This document shows, in pieces, positions 1 through 9,251 of a stretch of 64,000 bases of DNA. Within the stretch, counting starts at the first letter, position 1, and each line of letters begins with the position of its first letter. Source of the stretch: Flavobacterium glycines (lineage in GTDB: Bacteria; Bacteroidota; Bacteroidia; Flavobacteriales; Flavobacteriaceae); assembly GCF_900100165.1 (NCBI RefSeq), contig NZ_FNEO01000004.1, forward strand, positions 124,001 to 188,000, given 5' to 3'. The translations under genes were made by a program, and so were the position numbers. The notes beneath the pieces are model-generated. The model did no database searches and was not told where the DNA came from. It saw nothing but the letters and a program-made list of their open reading frames with translations.

Positions 1-221
1 ATTAAAGAGATATTAGAAATTTGAATTGGAGCTTCCTTTTTAACGATTCCTCCTTGAGGATTTTTTGCACTTGGTTTAGTGTGTTTAGACACCAAGTTTA
101 CACCTTCAACAATCGCTTTGTTTTTCTCACGGTCAACACGTAACACTTTACCTTCAGCACCTTTGTGATCTCCAGCAATTACTCTTACGATGTCACCTGA
201 TTTTATTTTTAGCTTTATCAT
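1..221 (-). CDS. rplX: 50S ribosomal protein L24 (uL24), 3' end outside window
   Basis: Assembly-initiating protein of the large ribosomal subunit. The reading frame starts at an ATG at 221 on the minus strand and begins [14 protein letters not shown], followed by [12 protein letters not shown], which is the KOW motif typical of L24. About 73 residues are visible and the frame is still open at base 1, so the C-terminus lies outside the window. It is 11 bases downstream of rplN, in the expected spc order (L14-L24). Confidence 0.95.
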   Translation of the reverse strand, partial: MIKLKIKSGDIVRVIAGDHKGAEGKVLRVDREKNKAIVEGVNLVSKHTKPSAKNPQGGIVKKEAPIQISNISL

Positions 222-232
222 CTTATAACGAA

Positions 233-601
233 TTAAAGCACTTCTGGTGCTAATGATACAATTTTCATGAATTGTTTTTCACGAAGTTCTCTTGCTACTG
301 GACCAAAAACACGAGTTCCTCTCATTTCTCCTGCTGCATTCAAAAGAACACAAGCATTATCATCGAAACGAATGTAAGAACCATCAGCTCTTCTCACTTC
401 TTTTTTGGTACGTACAACAACTGCAGTTGAAACAGCTCCTTTTTTCACGTTTCCGTTTGGAGTTGAATCTTTGATAGATACTACAATTTTATCACCAACA
501 GAGGCATATCTTCTTTTAGTACCTCCTAAAACACGGATAGTTAAAACTTCTTTAGCTCCAGTGTTATCTGCTACTTTTAGTCTTGATTCTTGTTGTACCA
601 T
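233..601 (-). CDS. rplN: 50S ribosomal protein L14 (uL14)
   Basis: A 122-residue protein of standard L14 length, starting [19 protein letters not shown], the family's characteristic N-terminus. L14 binds 23S rRNA and contacts L19 and h14 of 16S rRNA across the subunit interface. Two bases separate it from rpsQ upstream and 11 from rplX downstream, so it is co-transcribed in the long ribosomal operon. Nothing is missing or truncated. Confidence 0.98.
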   Translation of the reverse strand: MVQQESRLKVADNTGAKEVLTIRVLGGTKRRYASVGDKIVVSIKDSTPNGNVKKGAVSTAVVVRTKKEVRRADGSYIRFDDNACVLLNAAGEMRGTRVFGPVARELREKQFMKIVSLAPEVL

Positions 602-603
602 AA

Positions 604-861
604 TTATTTAGCTCTTTCTAGGATTTCAACTAATCTCCAACATTTCGACTTACTTAAAGGACGCGTTTCGCTGATTCTTACAGTATCTCCAATGTTACAG
701 TCATTTGTTTCGTCGTGTGCAACAAATTTCTTTGTTTTCAATACGAACTTACCGTATAATGGGTGTTTTACTTTAGTTACTTGTGCAACAACAATAGATT
801 TATCCATTTTGTTTGAAGTAACAACCCCAATTCTTTCTTTTCTTAAATTTCTTTTTTCCAT
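604..861 (-). CDS. rpsQ: 30S ribosomal protein S17 (uS17)
   Basis: Primary 16S rRNA-binding protein of the small subunit. The open frame extends upstream to 921, but the extension overlaps rpmC and does not resemble S17. I place the start at the ATG at 861, giving 85 residues starting [12 protein letters not shown], the normal S17 length and N-terminus. The core [17 protein letters not shown] and [11 protein letters not shown] segments are typical of the family. Its neighbours are rpmC upstream and rplN downstream, as in the spc operon. Confidence 0.96.
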   Translation of the reverse strand: MEKRNLRKERIGVVTSNKMDKSIVVAQVTKVKHPLYGKFVLKTKKFVAHDETNDCNIGDTVRISETRPLSKSKCWRLVEILERAK

Positions 862-877
862 CTTTCGCAGATTACAA

Positions 878-1069
878 TTATTGCACCTCTCTTTTAGTAA
901 GCTCAGTAGCCAATCTCGCAACTGTTCTTCTTAAACTTCTAATTTGAAGTGGATTTTCAATTGGAGATATTGCGTGAGCCATTTTTAGGTCAGCATATCT
1001 TTTCTTAGCTTGGCTAAGATTTTCTTGCAACTGTGCTGCAGAAAGATCTTTTATTTCTGATTGTTTCAT
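878..1069 (-). CDS. rpmC: 50S ribosomal protein L29 (uL29)
   Basis: A 63-residue, helical, charged protein starting [15 protein letters not shown], matching L29 in length and composition. L29 lies at the polypeptide exit tunnel next to L23, where the signal recognition particle and trigger factor dock. It sits between rplP and rpsQ with 12- and 16-base gaps, the conserved order. Confidence 0.96.
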   Translation of the reverse strand: MKQSEIKDLSAAQLQENLSQAKKRYADLKMAHAISPIENPLQIRSLRRTVARLATELTKREVQ

Positions 1070-1081
1070 AATAATATAAGA

Positions 1082-1507
1082 TTATGCTTCGAAATCTCTA
1101 GCAACAACGAATTTTGTTTTTACTGGTAGTTTTTGAGCTGCAAGACGCAATGCTTCTTTAGCAACTGACAATGGAACTCCACCAACTTCAAACATAATTC
1201 TTCCAGGTTTAACAACGGCAGCCCAGTATTCTACTGCTCCCTTTCCTTTACCCATACGTACCTCTAGAGGTTTCTTAGTAATTGGTTTATCTGGAAATAT
1301 TTTAATCCATAATTGTCCCTCTCTCTTCATGTAACGAGTTGCAGCGATACGTGCAGCCTCGATTTGACGTGAAGTAAGAAACATACCATCTTCATGAACA
1401 GATTTAATACCAAACATTCCGTTAGAAAGTTCATGCCCTCTTTGAGAGTTACCTTTCATTCTACCTTTTTGTACCTTACGGTATTTTGTTCTTTTAGGCT
1501 GTAACAT
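1082..1507 (-). CDS. rplP: 50S ribosomal protein L16 (uL16)
   Basis: A 141-residue protein beginning [19 protein letters not shown], the standard L16 start. L16 organises the aminoacyl-tRNA site and is among the last proteins to join the 50S subunit. The [17 protein letters not shown] segment is strongly conserved. It lies 18 bases after rpsC and 12 before rpmC in the operon. Length and motifs are normal. Confidence 0.98.
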   Translation of the reverse strand: MLQPKRTKYRKVQKGRMKGNSQRGHELSNGMFGIKSVHEDGMFLTSRQIEAARIAATRYMKREGQLWIKIFPDKPITKKPLEVRMGKGKGAVEYWAAVVKPGRIMFEVGGVPLSVAKEALRLAAQKLPVKTKFVVARDFEA

Positions 1508-1525
1508 TTTTCTTTAATTTAAAAA

Positions 1526-2275
1526 TTACTTTCTTTTACGAGCGTCTGATTTTCCACCTTTTGAAAAGTTAGATTTTCCACGAGGAGCATCACCACCTTT
1601 ACCACTAGATTGTTTTTTATCCATTCCAGCAAGTGGAGAAAGTTCTCTCTTTCCGTAAACCTCACCTTTCATGATCCACACTTTGATACCCATTCTACCA
1701 TAAGTAGTATGTGCCTCAGCAAGTGCATAATCAATATCAGCTCTGAAAGTTGACAAAGGAATTCTTCCCTCTTTGAAACCTTCTGAACGCGCCATCTCAG
1801 CTCCATTCAAACGACCAGAAATCAAAACTTTGATACCTTCAGCATTCATACGCATAGAAGCAGCAATAGCCATTTTGATTGCACGTCTGTAAGAAATACG
1901 GCTTTCGATTTGACGAGCGATGCTTGTCGCAACTAAATAAGCATCTAACTCAGGTCTTTTAATTTCAAAGATGTTGATTTGAACCTCTTTGTCAGTAACT
2001 TTCTTAAGTTCCTCTTTCAACTTGTCTACCTCTTGACCTCCCTTACCAATGATGATACCAGGACGAGCCGTAGTGATAGTAACGGTTACAAGTTTCAAAG
2101 TTCTCTCGATAATTACTTTAGATACACTAGCTTTTGATAAACGAGCATGTACATACTTTCTGATTTTGTGATCTTCAGCTAATTTATCGCCGTAATCATT
2201 TCCACCATACCAGTTTGAGTCCCATCCTCTGATGATACCAAGTCTATTTCCAATTGGATTTGTCTTTTGTCCCAT
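1526..2275 (-). CDS. rpsC: 30S ribosomal protein S3 (uS3)
   Basis: A 249-residue protein starting [18 protein letters not shown]. It has the N-terminal S3 domain, a KH type 2 RNA-binding domain with the [14 protein letters not shown] loop near residues 75-88, and the C-terminal S3 domain ([12 protein letters not shown]). S3 forms part of the mRNA entry tunnel and contributes helicase activity. The C-terminal tail of about 35 residues is basic and rich in Gly, Ser and Lys, a low-complexity extension probably facing solvent. It lies between rplV and rplP. Confidence 0.98.
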   Translation of the reverse strand: MGQKTNPIGNRLGIIRGWDSNWYGGNDYGDKLAEDHKIRKYVHARLSKASVSKVIIERTLKLVTVTITTARPGIIIGKGGQEVDKLKEELKKVTDKEVQINIFEIKRPELDAYLVATSIARQIESRISYRRAIKMAIAASMRMNAEGIKVLISGRLNGAEMARSEGFKEGRIPLSTFRADIDYALAEAHTTYGRMGIKVWIMKGEVYGKRELSPLAGMDKKQSSGKGGDAPRGKSNFSKGGKSDARKRK

Positions 2276-2282
2276 CTTGTTA

Positions 2283-2693
2283 TTAATTTGCTTGTGTGTT
2301 ATTAATAGCTCCTAACACGATTGTTACGTGATTAGAACGTTTTCTGATTCTGTGTGCACGACCTTGTGGAGCTGGACGAAGTCTTTTCAACATCATTCCA
2401 CCATCTACTCTGATCTCTTTAACAAATAATCCAGCTTCTTCTAAATTACCTTCACTATTTTTTTGCTCCCAGTTGTTGATTGCAGATAATAATAGTTTTT
2501 CTAATTTTCTTGAAGCTTCTTTAGAACTGAATCTTAAGATGTTAAGTGCTTTTTCTACCTTCTGACCTCTTACCAAGTCCGCTACTAAGCGCATTTTTCT
2601 AGGTGAAGTAGGGCAGTTATTCAATTTTGCGAAAGCAATAGACTTATTAGCCTCTTTTCTCGCATCTGCTGTTTCTCTTTTACGAACTCCCAT
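2283..2693 (-). CDS. rplV: 50S ribosomal protein L22 (uL22)
   Basis: A 136-residue protein with a short basic N-terminal extension before the L22 core ([22 protein letters not shown]). The long beta-hairpin that lines the exit tunnel is represented by the [21 protein letters not shown] segment. Macrolide-resistance changes in other bacteria map to this hairpin; no deletion or duplication is evident here. The gene lies eight bases after rpsS and seven before rpsC. Confidence 0.97.
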   Translation of the reverse strand: MGVRKRETADARKEANKSIAFAKLNNCPTSPRKMRLVADLVRGQKVEKALNILRFSSKEASRKLEKLLLSAINNWEQKNSEGNLEEAGLFVKEIRVDGGMMLKRLRPAPQGRAHRIRKRSNHVTIVLGAINNTQAN

Positions 2694-2701
2694 TGCTTCT
2701 T

Positions 2702-2980
2702 TTATTTTTTACCTTTATTTTTTGCTCCAGCATGACCTCTAAAAGATCTAGTTGGTGAAAACTCTCCTAATTTATGTCCTACCATATTCTCAGTTACGTA
2801 AACAGGTACAAATTGACGACCGTTATGAACTGCGATAGTTTGTCCAACAAAGTCAGGAGTAATCATAGAAGCTCTAGACCAAGTCTTAACCACTCCTTTA
2901 TTTCCACCTGCGATGTTTTCTTCAACTTTCTTCTCTAATTTATAATGAACGAAAGGTCCTTTTTTTAATGAACGTGCCAT
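2702..2980 (-). CDS. rpsS: 30S ribosomal protein S19 (uS19)
   Basis: A 92-residue protein, full length for S19, beginning [20 protein letters not shown]19 pairs with S13 at the head of the small subunit and contacts A-site tRNA and the inter-subunit bridges. The [18 protein letters not shown] signature is intact. It lies between rplB and rplV with gaps of seven to eight bases, the canonical S10-operon order. Confidence 0.98.
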   Translation of the reverse strand: MARSLKKGPFVHYKLEKKVEENIAGGNKGVVKTWSRASMITPDFVGQTIAVHNGRQFVPVYVTENMVGHKLGEFSPTRSFRGHAGAKNKGKK

Positions 2981-2987
2981 ATCTTAA

Positions 2988-3812
2988 TTATTTCTTTCTA
3001 CGTTCTACGATATACTTATTACTCGGATTTTTCGGAGAACGAGTTCTATAACCTTTAGCTGGTACTCCATTTCTTGAACGTGGATGACCTCCAGAAGAAC
3101 GCCCTTCACCACCTCCCATAGGGTGATCAACAGGGTTCATCGCTACTGGTCTTGTTCTTGGTCTTCTACCTAACCATCTTGTTCTACCTGCTTTACCAGA
3201 CACTACTAATTGATGATCAGAGTTAGAAACTGCTCCAATTGTAGCCGAACAAGTTAACAAGATCAATCTTGTTTCTCCAGAAGGCATTTTAATTGTAGCA
3301 TATTTTCCATCTCTTGCCATTAATTGAGCAAATGTTCCAGCTGAACGAGCGATTACAGCTCCTTGACCTGGACGTAACTCAATACAAGAGATTACAGTTC
3401 CCAAAGGAATTTTACTCAATGGCAAAGTATTACCAATTTCTGGTTGAGCCTCAGCACCAGAAACTAATTTCTGACCAACTTTCAATCCATTTTGAGCAAT
3501 AATATAAGTTTTCTCTCCATCAGCATAAGCTAATAAAGCAATAAAAGCAGTTCTGTTTGGATCGTACTCAATTGATTTCACTGTAGCTGGAATTCCATCT
3601 TTAGTTCTTTTGAAATCAATGATACGGTATCTCTGCTTGTGACCACCACCCGTATAACGCATGGTCATCTTTCCTTGACTATTTCTACCTCCAGAGTTTT
3701 TTATCGGCGCTATCAAAGAGCGTTCCGGCTTATCAGTTGTAATGGCGTCATAACCATTCACAACTCTAAATCGCTGACCTGCGGTAATAGGTTTTAATTT
3801 TCTTACTGACAT
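2988..3812 (-). CDS. rplB: 50S ribosomal protein L2 (uL2)
   Basis: A 274-residue protein of standard L2 length. L2 binds 23S rRNA domain IV, bridges the subunits and is needed for peptidyl transferase activity. It carries the N-terminal OB-like RNA-binding domain, the SH3-like C-terminal domain and the conserved [14 protein letters not shown] loop, which contains the functionally important histidine near residue 230. It is co-transcribed between rplW and rpsS. Confidence 0.98.
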   Translation of the reverse strand: MSVRKLKPITAGQRFRVVNGYDAITTDKPERSLIAPIKNSGGRNSQGKMTMRYTGGGHKQRYRIIDFKRTKDGIPATVKSIEYDPNRTAFIALLAYADGEKTYIIAQNGLKVGQKLVSGAEAQPEIGNTLPLSKIPLGTVISCIELRPGQGAVIARSAGTFAQLMARDGKYATIKMPSGETRLILLTCSATIGAVSNSDHQLVVSGKAGRTRWLGRRPRTRPVAMNPVDHPMGGGEGRSSGGHPRSRNGVPAKGYRTRSPKNPSNKYIVERRKK

Positions 3813-3832
3813 TTTTATATCTTATTAATATC

Positions 3833-4123
3833 TTAGATATTGTTGTAAAAATCAATTGTTTCTCCTTCTTGTACTTGAACAATAGCTTTTTTATAAGCAT
3901 TTGTCTTTCCACTGATTAAACCACTTTTAGTGTATTTTGTAGTTCTATCCGGTCTTACATTAATCGTGTTAACACTTACAACGTTTACTCCGTAAGCAGC
4001 CTCAACAGCTTTCTTAATTTCAACTTTGTTAGCTTTTTTGTCAACCACAAATCCAAAACGGTTTAAAACTTCACTTTCTTTGGTTACTTTTTCCGTTACT
4101 ATAGGCTTAATTATGATACTCAT
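3833..4123 (-). CDS. rplW: 50S ribosomal protein L23 (uL23)
   Basis: A 96-residue protein beginning MSIIIKPIVTEKVTKESEV, the usual L23 opening. L23 lies at the exit of the polypeptide tunnel and is the docking site for trigger factor and the signal recognition particle. The variable loop is short, as usual in bacteria. It lies six bases after rplD and 20 before rplB. Confidence 0.96.
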   Translation of the reverse strand: MSIIIKPIVTEKVTKESEVLNRFGFVVDKKANKVEIKKAVEAAYGVNVVSVNTINVRPDRTTKYTKSGLISGKTNAYKKAIVQVQEGETIDFYNNI

Positions 4124-4129
4124 CTCCTA

Positions 4130-4759
4130 TTATTTACTTAAATTTTCTTCAATTACTTCCAAAGAACTCTCCAAAAGCACTAAATTATTAGCATTTAAAA
4201 TATCATAAGTGCTTAATTCTGAACTACTTACAACGTTAGACGCTTTTAAATTACGTGACGACAAATATACATTTTTATTGGTATTACCCAACACAAATAG
4301 AGATTTTTTATTTTCTAACTCTAAAGCTTTCAAAACGTTAATGAAATTTTTAGTGTTTGGAACTTCAAAATTAAAGTCTTCAAGAACGATAATATTTGAC
4401 TCTTTTGCTTTTATAGAGAATGCTGATTTTCTAGCCAAACGTTTCAAGCTTTTATTCAATTTGAATGAATAACTTCTTGGTCTTGGCCCAAAAATAGTTC
4501 CTCCACCTTTGAAAACAGGTGATTTTGCAGATCCTGCACGAGCAGTACCTGTTCCTTTTTGTTTTTTAATCTTACGAGTAGATCCTGCAACTTCAGCTCT
4601 TTCTTTAGCCTTGTGCGTCCCTTGTCTTTGATTAGCAAGATATTGCTTAACATCAAGGTATACTGCGTGATTATTTGGTTCAATTGCGAATACTGAATCA
4701 GAAAGTTGAACTTTTCTTCCAGTATCTTTTCCGTTGAAATCTAATACTTTTACTTCCAT
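4130..4759 (-). CDS. rplD: 50S ribosomal protein L4 (uL4)
   Basis: A 209-residue protein starting [19 protein letters not shown]. The extended loop that reaches into the exit tunnel is present around residues 45-95 ([18 protein letters not shown], then [15 protein letters not shown]). In some bacteria L4 represses its own S10 operon; nothing in this sequence shows that here. The start codon overlaps the rplC stop by one base (TAATG arrangement), suggesting translational coupling. Confidence 0.97.
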   Translation of the reverse strand: MEVKVLDFNGKDTGRKVQLSDSVFAIEPNNHAVYLDVKQYLANQRQGTHKAKERAEVAGSTRKIKKQKGTGTARAGSAKSPVFKGGGTIFGPRPRSYSFKLNKSLKRLARKSAFSIKAKESNIIVLEDFNFEVPNTKNFINVLKALELENKKSLFVLGNTNKNVYLSSRNLKASNVVSSSELSTYDILNANNLVLLESSLEVIEENLSK

Positions 4760-5376
4760 TACTTCTGAATGATTACATAAGAGTTGTTATGACCAGGAAC
4801 ACATCCTTTAATAACAAGTAGGTTCTTATCAGCCACTACTTTTAAAACTCTAAGGTTTTGAACTTTTACATTTTCTCCTCCCATTCTTCCAGCCATACGC
4901 ATTCCTTTGAACACTCTAGATGGATAAGAAGAAGCTCCTACAGAACCTGGCGCTCTTAAACGGTTATGTTGACCATGAGTTGCCTGACCAACACCACCAA
5001 AACCGTGACGCTTAACAACACCTTGAAAACCTTTACCTTTAGACACACCTTGTACATCTACAAACTCTCCTTCAGCAAAAATAGAAACATCAATAAGATC
5101 TCCTAATTTTTGTTCAGTTGCAAAATCTTTGAATTCAACGACTTTTTTCTTAGCAACAGTTCCCGCCTTTTTAAAGTGACCTAAAGCCGCTTTTGTGGAA
5201 TGTTTCTCGTTTTTGTCATCGAAACCAAGTTGCAACGCTTCATACCCGTCAACCTCGTTGGTTCTGACTTGGGTAACAACACATGGACCTGCCTCAATAA
5301 CAGTACAAGGAATATTCTTCCCGTTCTCATCAAAAAGACTAGTCATGCCGATTTTTCTACCAATTAACCCAGACAT
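4759..5376 (-). CDS. rplC: 50S ribosomal protein L3 (uL3)
   Basis: A 205-residue protein starting [20 protein letters not shown]. It has the L3 signature region and the tunnel-reaching loop near residues 115-145 ([14 protein letters not shown], then [13 protein letters not shown]). L3 helps nucleate 50S assembly and its loop approaches the peptidyl-transferase centre. It is preceded by a 156-base spacer holding a recognisable promoter, so it can be transcribed apart from rpsJ. Its stop overlaps the rplD start. Confidence 0.97.
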   Translation of the reverse strand: MSGLIGRKIGMTSLFDENGKNIPCTVIEAGPCVVTQVRTNEVDGYEALQLGFDDKNEKHSTKAALGHFKKAGTVAKKKVVEFKDFATEQKLGDLIDVSIFAEGEFVDVQGVSKGKGFQGVVKRHGFGGVGQATHGQHNRLRAPGSVGASSYPSRVFKGMRMAGRMGGENVKVQNLRVLKVVADKNLLVIKGCVPGHNNSYVIIQK

Positions 5377-5418
5377 AAATATTAATTATTAATTATTAAA
5401 TATAAAAACAGAACACAA

Positions 5419-5502
5419 TCGTTTAAGTGAAGCTGTTTTTAAAAGTGGTGCAAAAGTATAACTTATTTACACACAATCCAAAAAAACTTTTCACTTAAAC
5501 GA
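5419..5502. repeat. 13-bp perfect inverted repeat around the rplC promoter
   Basis: The arm at 5419-5431 (TCGTTTAAGTGAA) is the exact reverse complement of 5490-5502, with 58 bases between. The rplC core promoter lies wholly between the arms. Read-through RNA from rpsJ would contain both arms and could fold, whereas RNA started at the internal promoter would contain only the second arm. A DNA-level operator pair is an alternative. The role is inferred; the symmetry is directly visible. Confidence 0.7.
5451..5482 (-). promoter_or_regulatory. Promoter for rplC and the downstream S10/spc genes
   Basis: On the minus strand a -33 TTTG at 5479-5482 is followed after 20 bases by TACTTTTG at 5451-5458. 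This matches the flavobacterial consensus TTTG / TAnnTTTG with normal spacing. The predicted RNA start is around 5445, giving a leader of roughly 70 bases before rplC. Confidence 0.7.
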
Positions 5503-5532
5503 AGTGCTCTAATTTACTCTTGAAAAAAAAAC

Positions 5533-5838
5533 TTAAACTTTGATTTCTACTTCAACTCCACTAGGCAATTCTAATTTCATTAAAGCATCGATAGTTTTAG
5601 ATGAAGATGAATAAATATCAATTAATCTCTTATATGACATTACTTCAAATTGCTCTCTAGCTTTTTTGTTTACGTGCGGAGAACGCAATACTGTAAACAA
5701 TTTTTTGTGAGTTGGCAAAGGAATTGGCCCTGTTACCACTGCTCCGGTAGTCTTAACCGTTTTTACAATCTTTTCAGCAGACTTATCTACCAACATATGA
5801 TCGTAAGATTTTAATTTTATTCTGATTTTTTGACTCAT
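5533..5838 (-). CDS. rpsJ: 30S ribosomal protein S10 (uS10)
   Basis: A 101-residue protein starting [20 protein letters not shown], the standard S10 start, and of standard length. S10 belongs to the small-subunit head and is also NusE, a partner of NusB and NusG in antitermination. The loop segment [19 protein letters not shown] is intact. It follows fusA by 11 bases, so the str and S10 clusters are joined, and is separated from rplC by a promoter-bearing spacer. Confidence 0.97.
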
Positions 5839-5849
5839 TTTCTTAAAGA

Positions 5850-8006
5850 TTAAGCGTTTCCTTTTGCTTTTTTGATTACTGCCTCTGAAATATTAGAAGG
5901 CGTTTCTGCATAGTGAGAGAATTCCATTGTAGAAGTAGCTCTACCAGAAGACAATGTTCTCAATGTAGTTACATATCCAAACATTTCTGATAAAGGCACA
6001 TCAGCTTTAATAGTTTTCGCACCATTTCTATCACCCATGTCATTAACCTGACCTCTACGACGGTTAATATCACCTACGATATCCCCCATATTTTCTTCAG
6101 GTGTAATAACTTCCATTTTCATGATTGGCTCAAGAATAACAGCTCCAGCAGCTTTAGCAACTTCTCTATACCCCATTCTTGCAGCTAATTCAAATGAAAG
6201 AGCATCAGAATCCACCGGGTGGAAAGATCCGTCTAATAAAGTAACTTTTAAACTATCAACTTGGTACCCAGCTAAAGGACCCGTTTTCATAGCTTCTCTG
6301 AAACCTTTTTCAACAGCAGGAATATATTCTTTAGGAACGTTACCTCCTTTTACTTCATTAACAAACTGTAATCCAACTGGAACTTTACCATCAACTTCAT
6401 CAGCAGGCTCAACTCTAAATACGATATCACCGAATTTACCACGACCTCCAGATTGCTTCTTATAAACCTCTCTATGCTGAGCAGATTTTGTAAACGCTTC
6501 TTTATACTCTACCTGAGGCTCACCTTGATTTACCTCAACTTTGAATTCACGTTTCATACGATCTACCAAGATATCTAAGTGAAGCTCACCCATACCTGAG
6601 ATAATTGTTTGACCAGAAGCCTCATCAGTTCTAACTGTAAATGTTGGATCTTCCTCAGCTAATTTAGCCAAAGCCATACCCATTTTATCTACGTCAGCCT
6701 TAGTTTTAGGCTCAATAGCAATACCAATTACCGGCGCAGGGAATTTCATAGACTCAAGAATAATTGGGTGTTTTTCATCACACAACGTATCTCCAGTTTT
6801 GATATCTTTAAATCCAACAGCAGCTCCAATATCTCCAGCCTCAATATATTCGATTGGATTTTGTTTGTTAGCATGCATTTGGTAGATACGAGAAATTCTT
6901 TCTTTATTTCCTGAACGAGTATTCAACACATAAGAACCAGCATCCAATCTTCCAGAATAAGCACGGAAGAAAGCTAAACGACCTACGAATGGGTCAGTAG
7001 CAATTTTAAAAGCCAAAGCAGCGAATGGCTCTTTAACATCTGGCTTACGCAAGATTTGAGTTTGATCTTCTTCTAATAATTCAGCATCATCAGGGTGAAT
7101 TCCTTTGATACCTTCTTTATCCAATGGAGATGGCAAGTATTTACATACAGCATCTAACATGAATTGAACTCCTTTGTTTTTGAAAGAAGAACCAGCAATC
7201 ATAGGAATAATAGCCATATCCATAACAGCAGCTCTTAAAGCAGTGTTAATTTCTTCTTCAGTAATAGAGTTCTCATCTTCCATGTACTTATCTAAAAGAT
7301 TTTCATCATAAGTAGCGATTTCTTCGATAAGAATAGAACGATAATGCTTCACATCATCGATCATATCAGCAGGAATATCAACAATATCAAAAGTAGCTCC
7401 CTGAGTAGCATCATGCCATACAATAGCTTGATTTTTCACCAAGTCAACCACCCCTTTGAAATCATTTTCCTCACCAATAGGCAAAGTAATTGCAACAGCA
7501 TTAGACTTCAACATATCTTTTACTTGTTGACAAACAGCCAAAAAGTTAGATCCTTGACGGTCCATTTTGTTAACAAACCCCATACGAGGTACTTTATATT
7601 GATCTGCTAATCTCCAGTTAGTTTCTGATTGAGGCTCTACACCATCAACTGCAGAAAACAAGAAAACCAATCCATCCAATACACGTAATGAACGGTTTAC
7701 CTCTACAGTAAAGTCAACGTGCCCAGGAGTATCAATAATATTAAAGTGATAAGGTTTAGATTCTGGTAAAATCTTTCCTTGCTCAGTTGGAAAATTCCAC
7801 TCACAAGTTGTAGCAGCAGACGTAATAGTAATACCTCTTTCTTGCTCTTGTGCCATCCAGTCCATTGTTGCAGCACCATCATGTACCTCACCAATTTTAT
7901 GTGATTTTCCAGTATAGAATAAAATACGCTCAGTTGTTGTTGTTTTACCAGCATCAATGTGAGCCGCAATTCCTATATTTCTTGTATATTTTAAGTCTCT
8001 AGCCAT
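5850..8006 (-). CDS. fusA: Elongation factor G (EF-G)
   Basis: Translocation GTPase of 718 residues, slightly longer than the roughly 700 of most EF-Gs. The P-loop AHIDAGKTT lies at residues 15-23, the switch II motif DTPGH at 92-96 and the NKMD guanine-specificity motif at 146-149. Domains II to V follow, including the domain IV segment [11 protein letters not shown] near residue 520. All GTPase motifs are intact, unlike some EF-G paralogues in Bacteroidota. It lies between rpsG and rpsJ; tuf is absent from this cluster. Confidence 0.98.
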   Translation of the reverse strand: MARDLKYTRNIGIAAHIDAGKTTTTERILFYTGKSHKIGEVHDGAATMDWMAQEQERGITITSAATTCEWNFPTEQGKILPESKPYHFNIIDTPGHVDFTVEVNRSLRVLDGLVFLFSAVDGVEPQSETNWRLADQYKVPRMGFVNKMDRQGSNFLAVCQQVKDMLKSNAVAITLPIGEENDFKGVVDLVKNQAIVWHDATQGATFDIVDIPADMIDDVKHYRSILIEEIATYDENLLDKYMEDENSITEEEINTALRAAVMDMAIIPMIAGSSFKNKGVQFMLDAVCKYLPSPLDKEGIKGIHPDDAELLEEDQTQILRKPDVKEPFAALAFKIATDPFVGRLAFFRAYSGRLDAGSYVLNTRSGNKERISRIYQMHANKQNPIEYIEAGDIGAAVGFKDIKTGDTLCDEKHPIILESMKFPAPVIGIAIEPKTKADVDKMGMALAKLAEEDPTFTVRTDEASGQTIISGMGELHLDILVDRMKREFKVEVNQGEPQVEYKEAFTKSAQHREVYKKQSGGRGKFGDIVFRVEPADEVDGKVPVGLQFVNEVKGGNVPKEYIPAVEKGFREAMKTGPLAGYQVDSLKVTLLDGSFHPVDSDALSFELAARMGYREVAKAAGAVILEPIMKMEVITPEENMGDIVGDINRRRGQVNDMGDRNGAKTIKADVPLSEMFGYVTTLRTLSSGRATSTMEFSHYAETPSNISEAVIKKAKGNA

Positions 8007-8016
8007 TTCTTATGAA

Positions 8017-8493
8017 TTAAAATCTAAAGTGAGAGAAAGCTTTATTAGCTTCTGCCATTTTGTGAGTATCCATTCTTTTCTTAACAGCAGCCCCTTCTTC
8101 TTTAGCCGCAGCTAAACACTCAGAAGCTAACCTTTGAGCCATTGACTTTTCGTTTCTTCTTCTAGAATAAAGTATTAACCACTTCATTGCCATAGAAATT
8201 TTTCTGTCTGGACGAATTTGCATTGGAATTTGGAATGTAGCTCCACCCACTCTACGACTACGTACTTCTACGTGAGGCATAACGTTAGTTAAAGCATCTT
8301 TCCAGATTTCTAATGAAGTTTTCTCGTCATTTTGCTTTTTAGTTTCAATGATATCAATTGCATCATAAAAAACTTTAAAAGCTGTAGATTTTTTACCATC
8401 CCACATTAAGTTGTTCACAAAACGCGTTACCAGTTGGTCATTAAACCTTGGATCTGGTAAAAGTGGTCTCTTTTTTGCCGCTCTTTTTCTCAT
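8017..8493 (-). CDS. rpsG: 30S ribosomal protein S7 (uS7)
   Basis: A 158-residue protein beginning [19 protein letters not shown], typical S7. S7 nucleates assembly of the 16S 3' domain and lies near the E site. The basic beta-hairpin ([17 protein letters not shown]) and the C-terminal GVVKKR-like helices are recognisable. It is preceded by a 116-base spacer containing a paired heptad-repeat array, and followed by fusA after 10 bases. Confidence 0.97.
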   Translation of the reverse strand: MRKRAAKKRPLLPDPRFNDQLVTRFVNNLMWDGKKSTAFKVFYDAIDIIETKKQNDEKTSLEIWKDALTNVMPHVEVRSRRVGGATFQIPMQIRPDRKISMAMKWLILYSRRRNEKSMAQRLASECLAAAKEEGAAVKKRMDTHKMAEANKAFSHFRF

Positions 8494-8512
8494 GTCTTTT
8501 TTTTAATAAAAA

Positions 8513-8601
8513 GTTATGGGTTATCCGTTAAATGTTACGTGTTACAGATCTTAACTCATGTTGCAATCCTAACCCTCAACTCCTAACCTCTAACTCTTAA
8601 C
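8513..8601. repeat. Paired heptad-repeat palindrome, rpsL-rpsG spacer
   Basis: Five consecutive 7-base units of form GTTANNN run from 8513 to 8547. After 19 bases, five units of form NNNYAAC run from 8567 to 8601; four end in TAAC and one (8574-8580) in CAAC. The two blocks are in register at exactly 7 bases and inverted to each other, so GTTA can pair with TAAC once per turn of the repeat while the three variable positions mostly do not. The array lies inside the str operon and would be transcribed. Confidence 0.85.
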
Positions 8602-8609
8602 GTTTTAAA

Positions 8610-8993
8610 TTACTTTTTTGCTTCTTTTGGGCGTTTAGCACCATACTTAGATCTTCTTTGCGTTCTTCCCGCAACACCTGATGTATCAAGCGCACCACGA
8701 ACGATGTGATATCTAACTCCTGGTAAATCTTTTACCCTTCCACCCCTAACTAATACTATCGAGTGCTCTTGTAGATTGTGACCTTCACCAGGGATGTAAG
8801 CATTCACTTCATTACCATTAGTCAAACGCACACGAGCAACTTTACGCATCGCTGAGTTTGGTTTTTTTGGTGTAGTAGTGTAAACACGCGTACAAACTCC
8901 TCTTCGTTGAGGGCAAGAATCTAAAGCAACCGATTTACTCTTCTTAGTTATCTGAGTTCTTCCTGTTCTTACTAATTGTTGAATTGTTGGCAT
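8610..8993 (-). CDS. rpsL: 30S ribosomal protein S12 (uS12)
   Basis: A 127-residue decoding-centre protein. The [12 protein letters not shown] loop (lysines 43-44) and [10 protein letters not shown] (lysine 88) carry the residues found in streptomycin-sensitive S12; common resistance substitutions at these lysines are absent. First gene of the operon, with a promoter about 50 bases upstream, and separated from rpsG by the heptad palindrome. It is divergent from the SusC gene. Confidence 0.98.
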
Positions 8994-9046
8994 AATTAAT
9001 ACTAAAAATTATTATGTAAATATAAATCCCGCTTTTTACGGGGTTG

Positions 9047-9077
9047 CAAATGTATAAATTATTTTTTACTCTACAAA
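9047..9077 (-). promoter_or_regulatory. Promoter of the rpsL (str) operon
   Basis: On the minus strand TTTG at 9074-9077 and TACATTTG at 9047-9054 are separated by 19 bases, a close match to the flavobacterial TTTG / TAnnTTTG consensus. The predicted start is near 9041, leaving a leader of about 48 bases that includes a small 4-bp GC hairpin at 9028-9042. Confidence 0.72.
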
Positions 9078-9251
9078 TGTTAATTCATTAATTTTCAACC
9101 AGATTATCCGCTTTACTTTTTTACCAAATAAAAAACAAACCTCAAAACCTTCCTAACCACTTCTTATTTACACAAAAAGACGTACAAATATTAGGATATT
9201 TAACAATTATTTAAGATTTTTGCTACTAAGAACCCAAAAACCTACAATCCA

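Noticed and set aside
862..921. N-terminal extension of rpsQ
   Set aside because: It overlaps rpmC coding sequence and gives an S17 20 residues too long.
5839..5849. A lost tuf gene between fusA and rpsJ
   Set aside because: Only 11 bases separate the two genes and there is no remnant; this order is usual in Bacteroidota as far as I recall.
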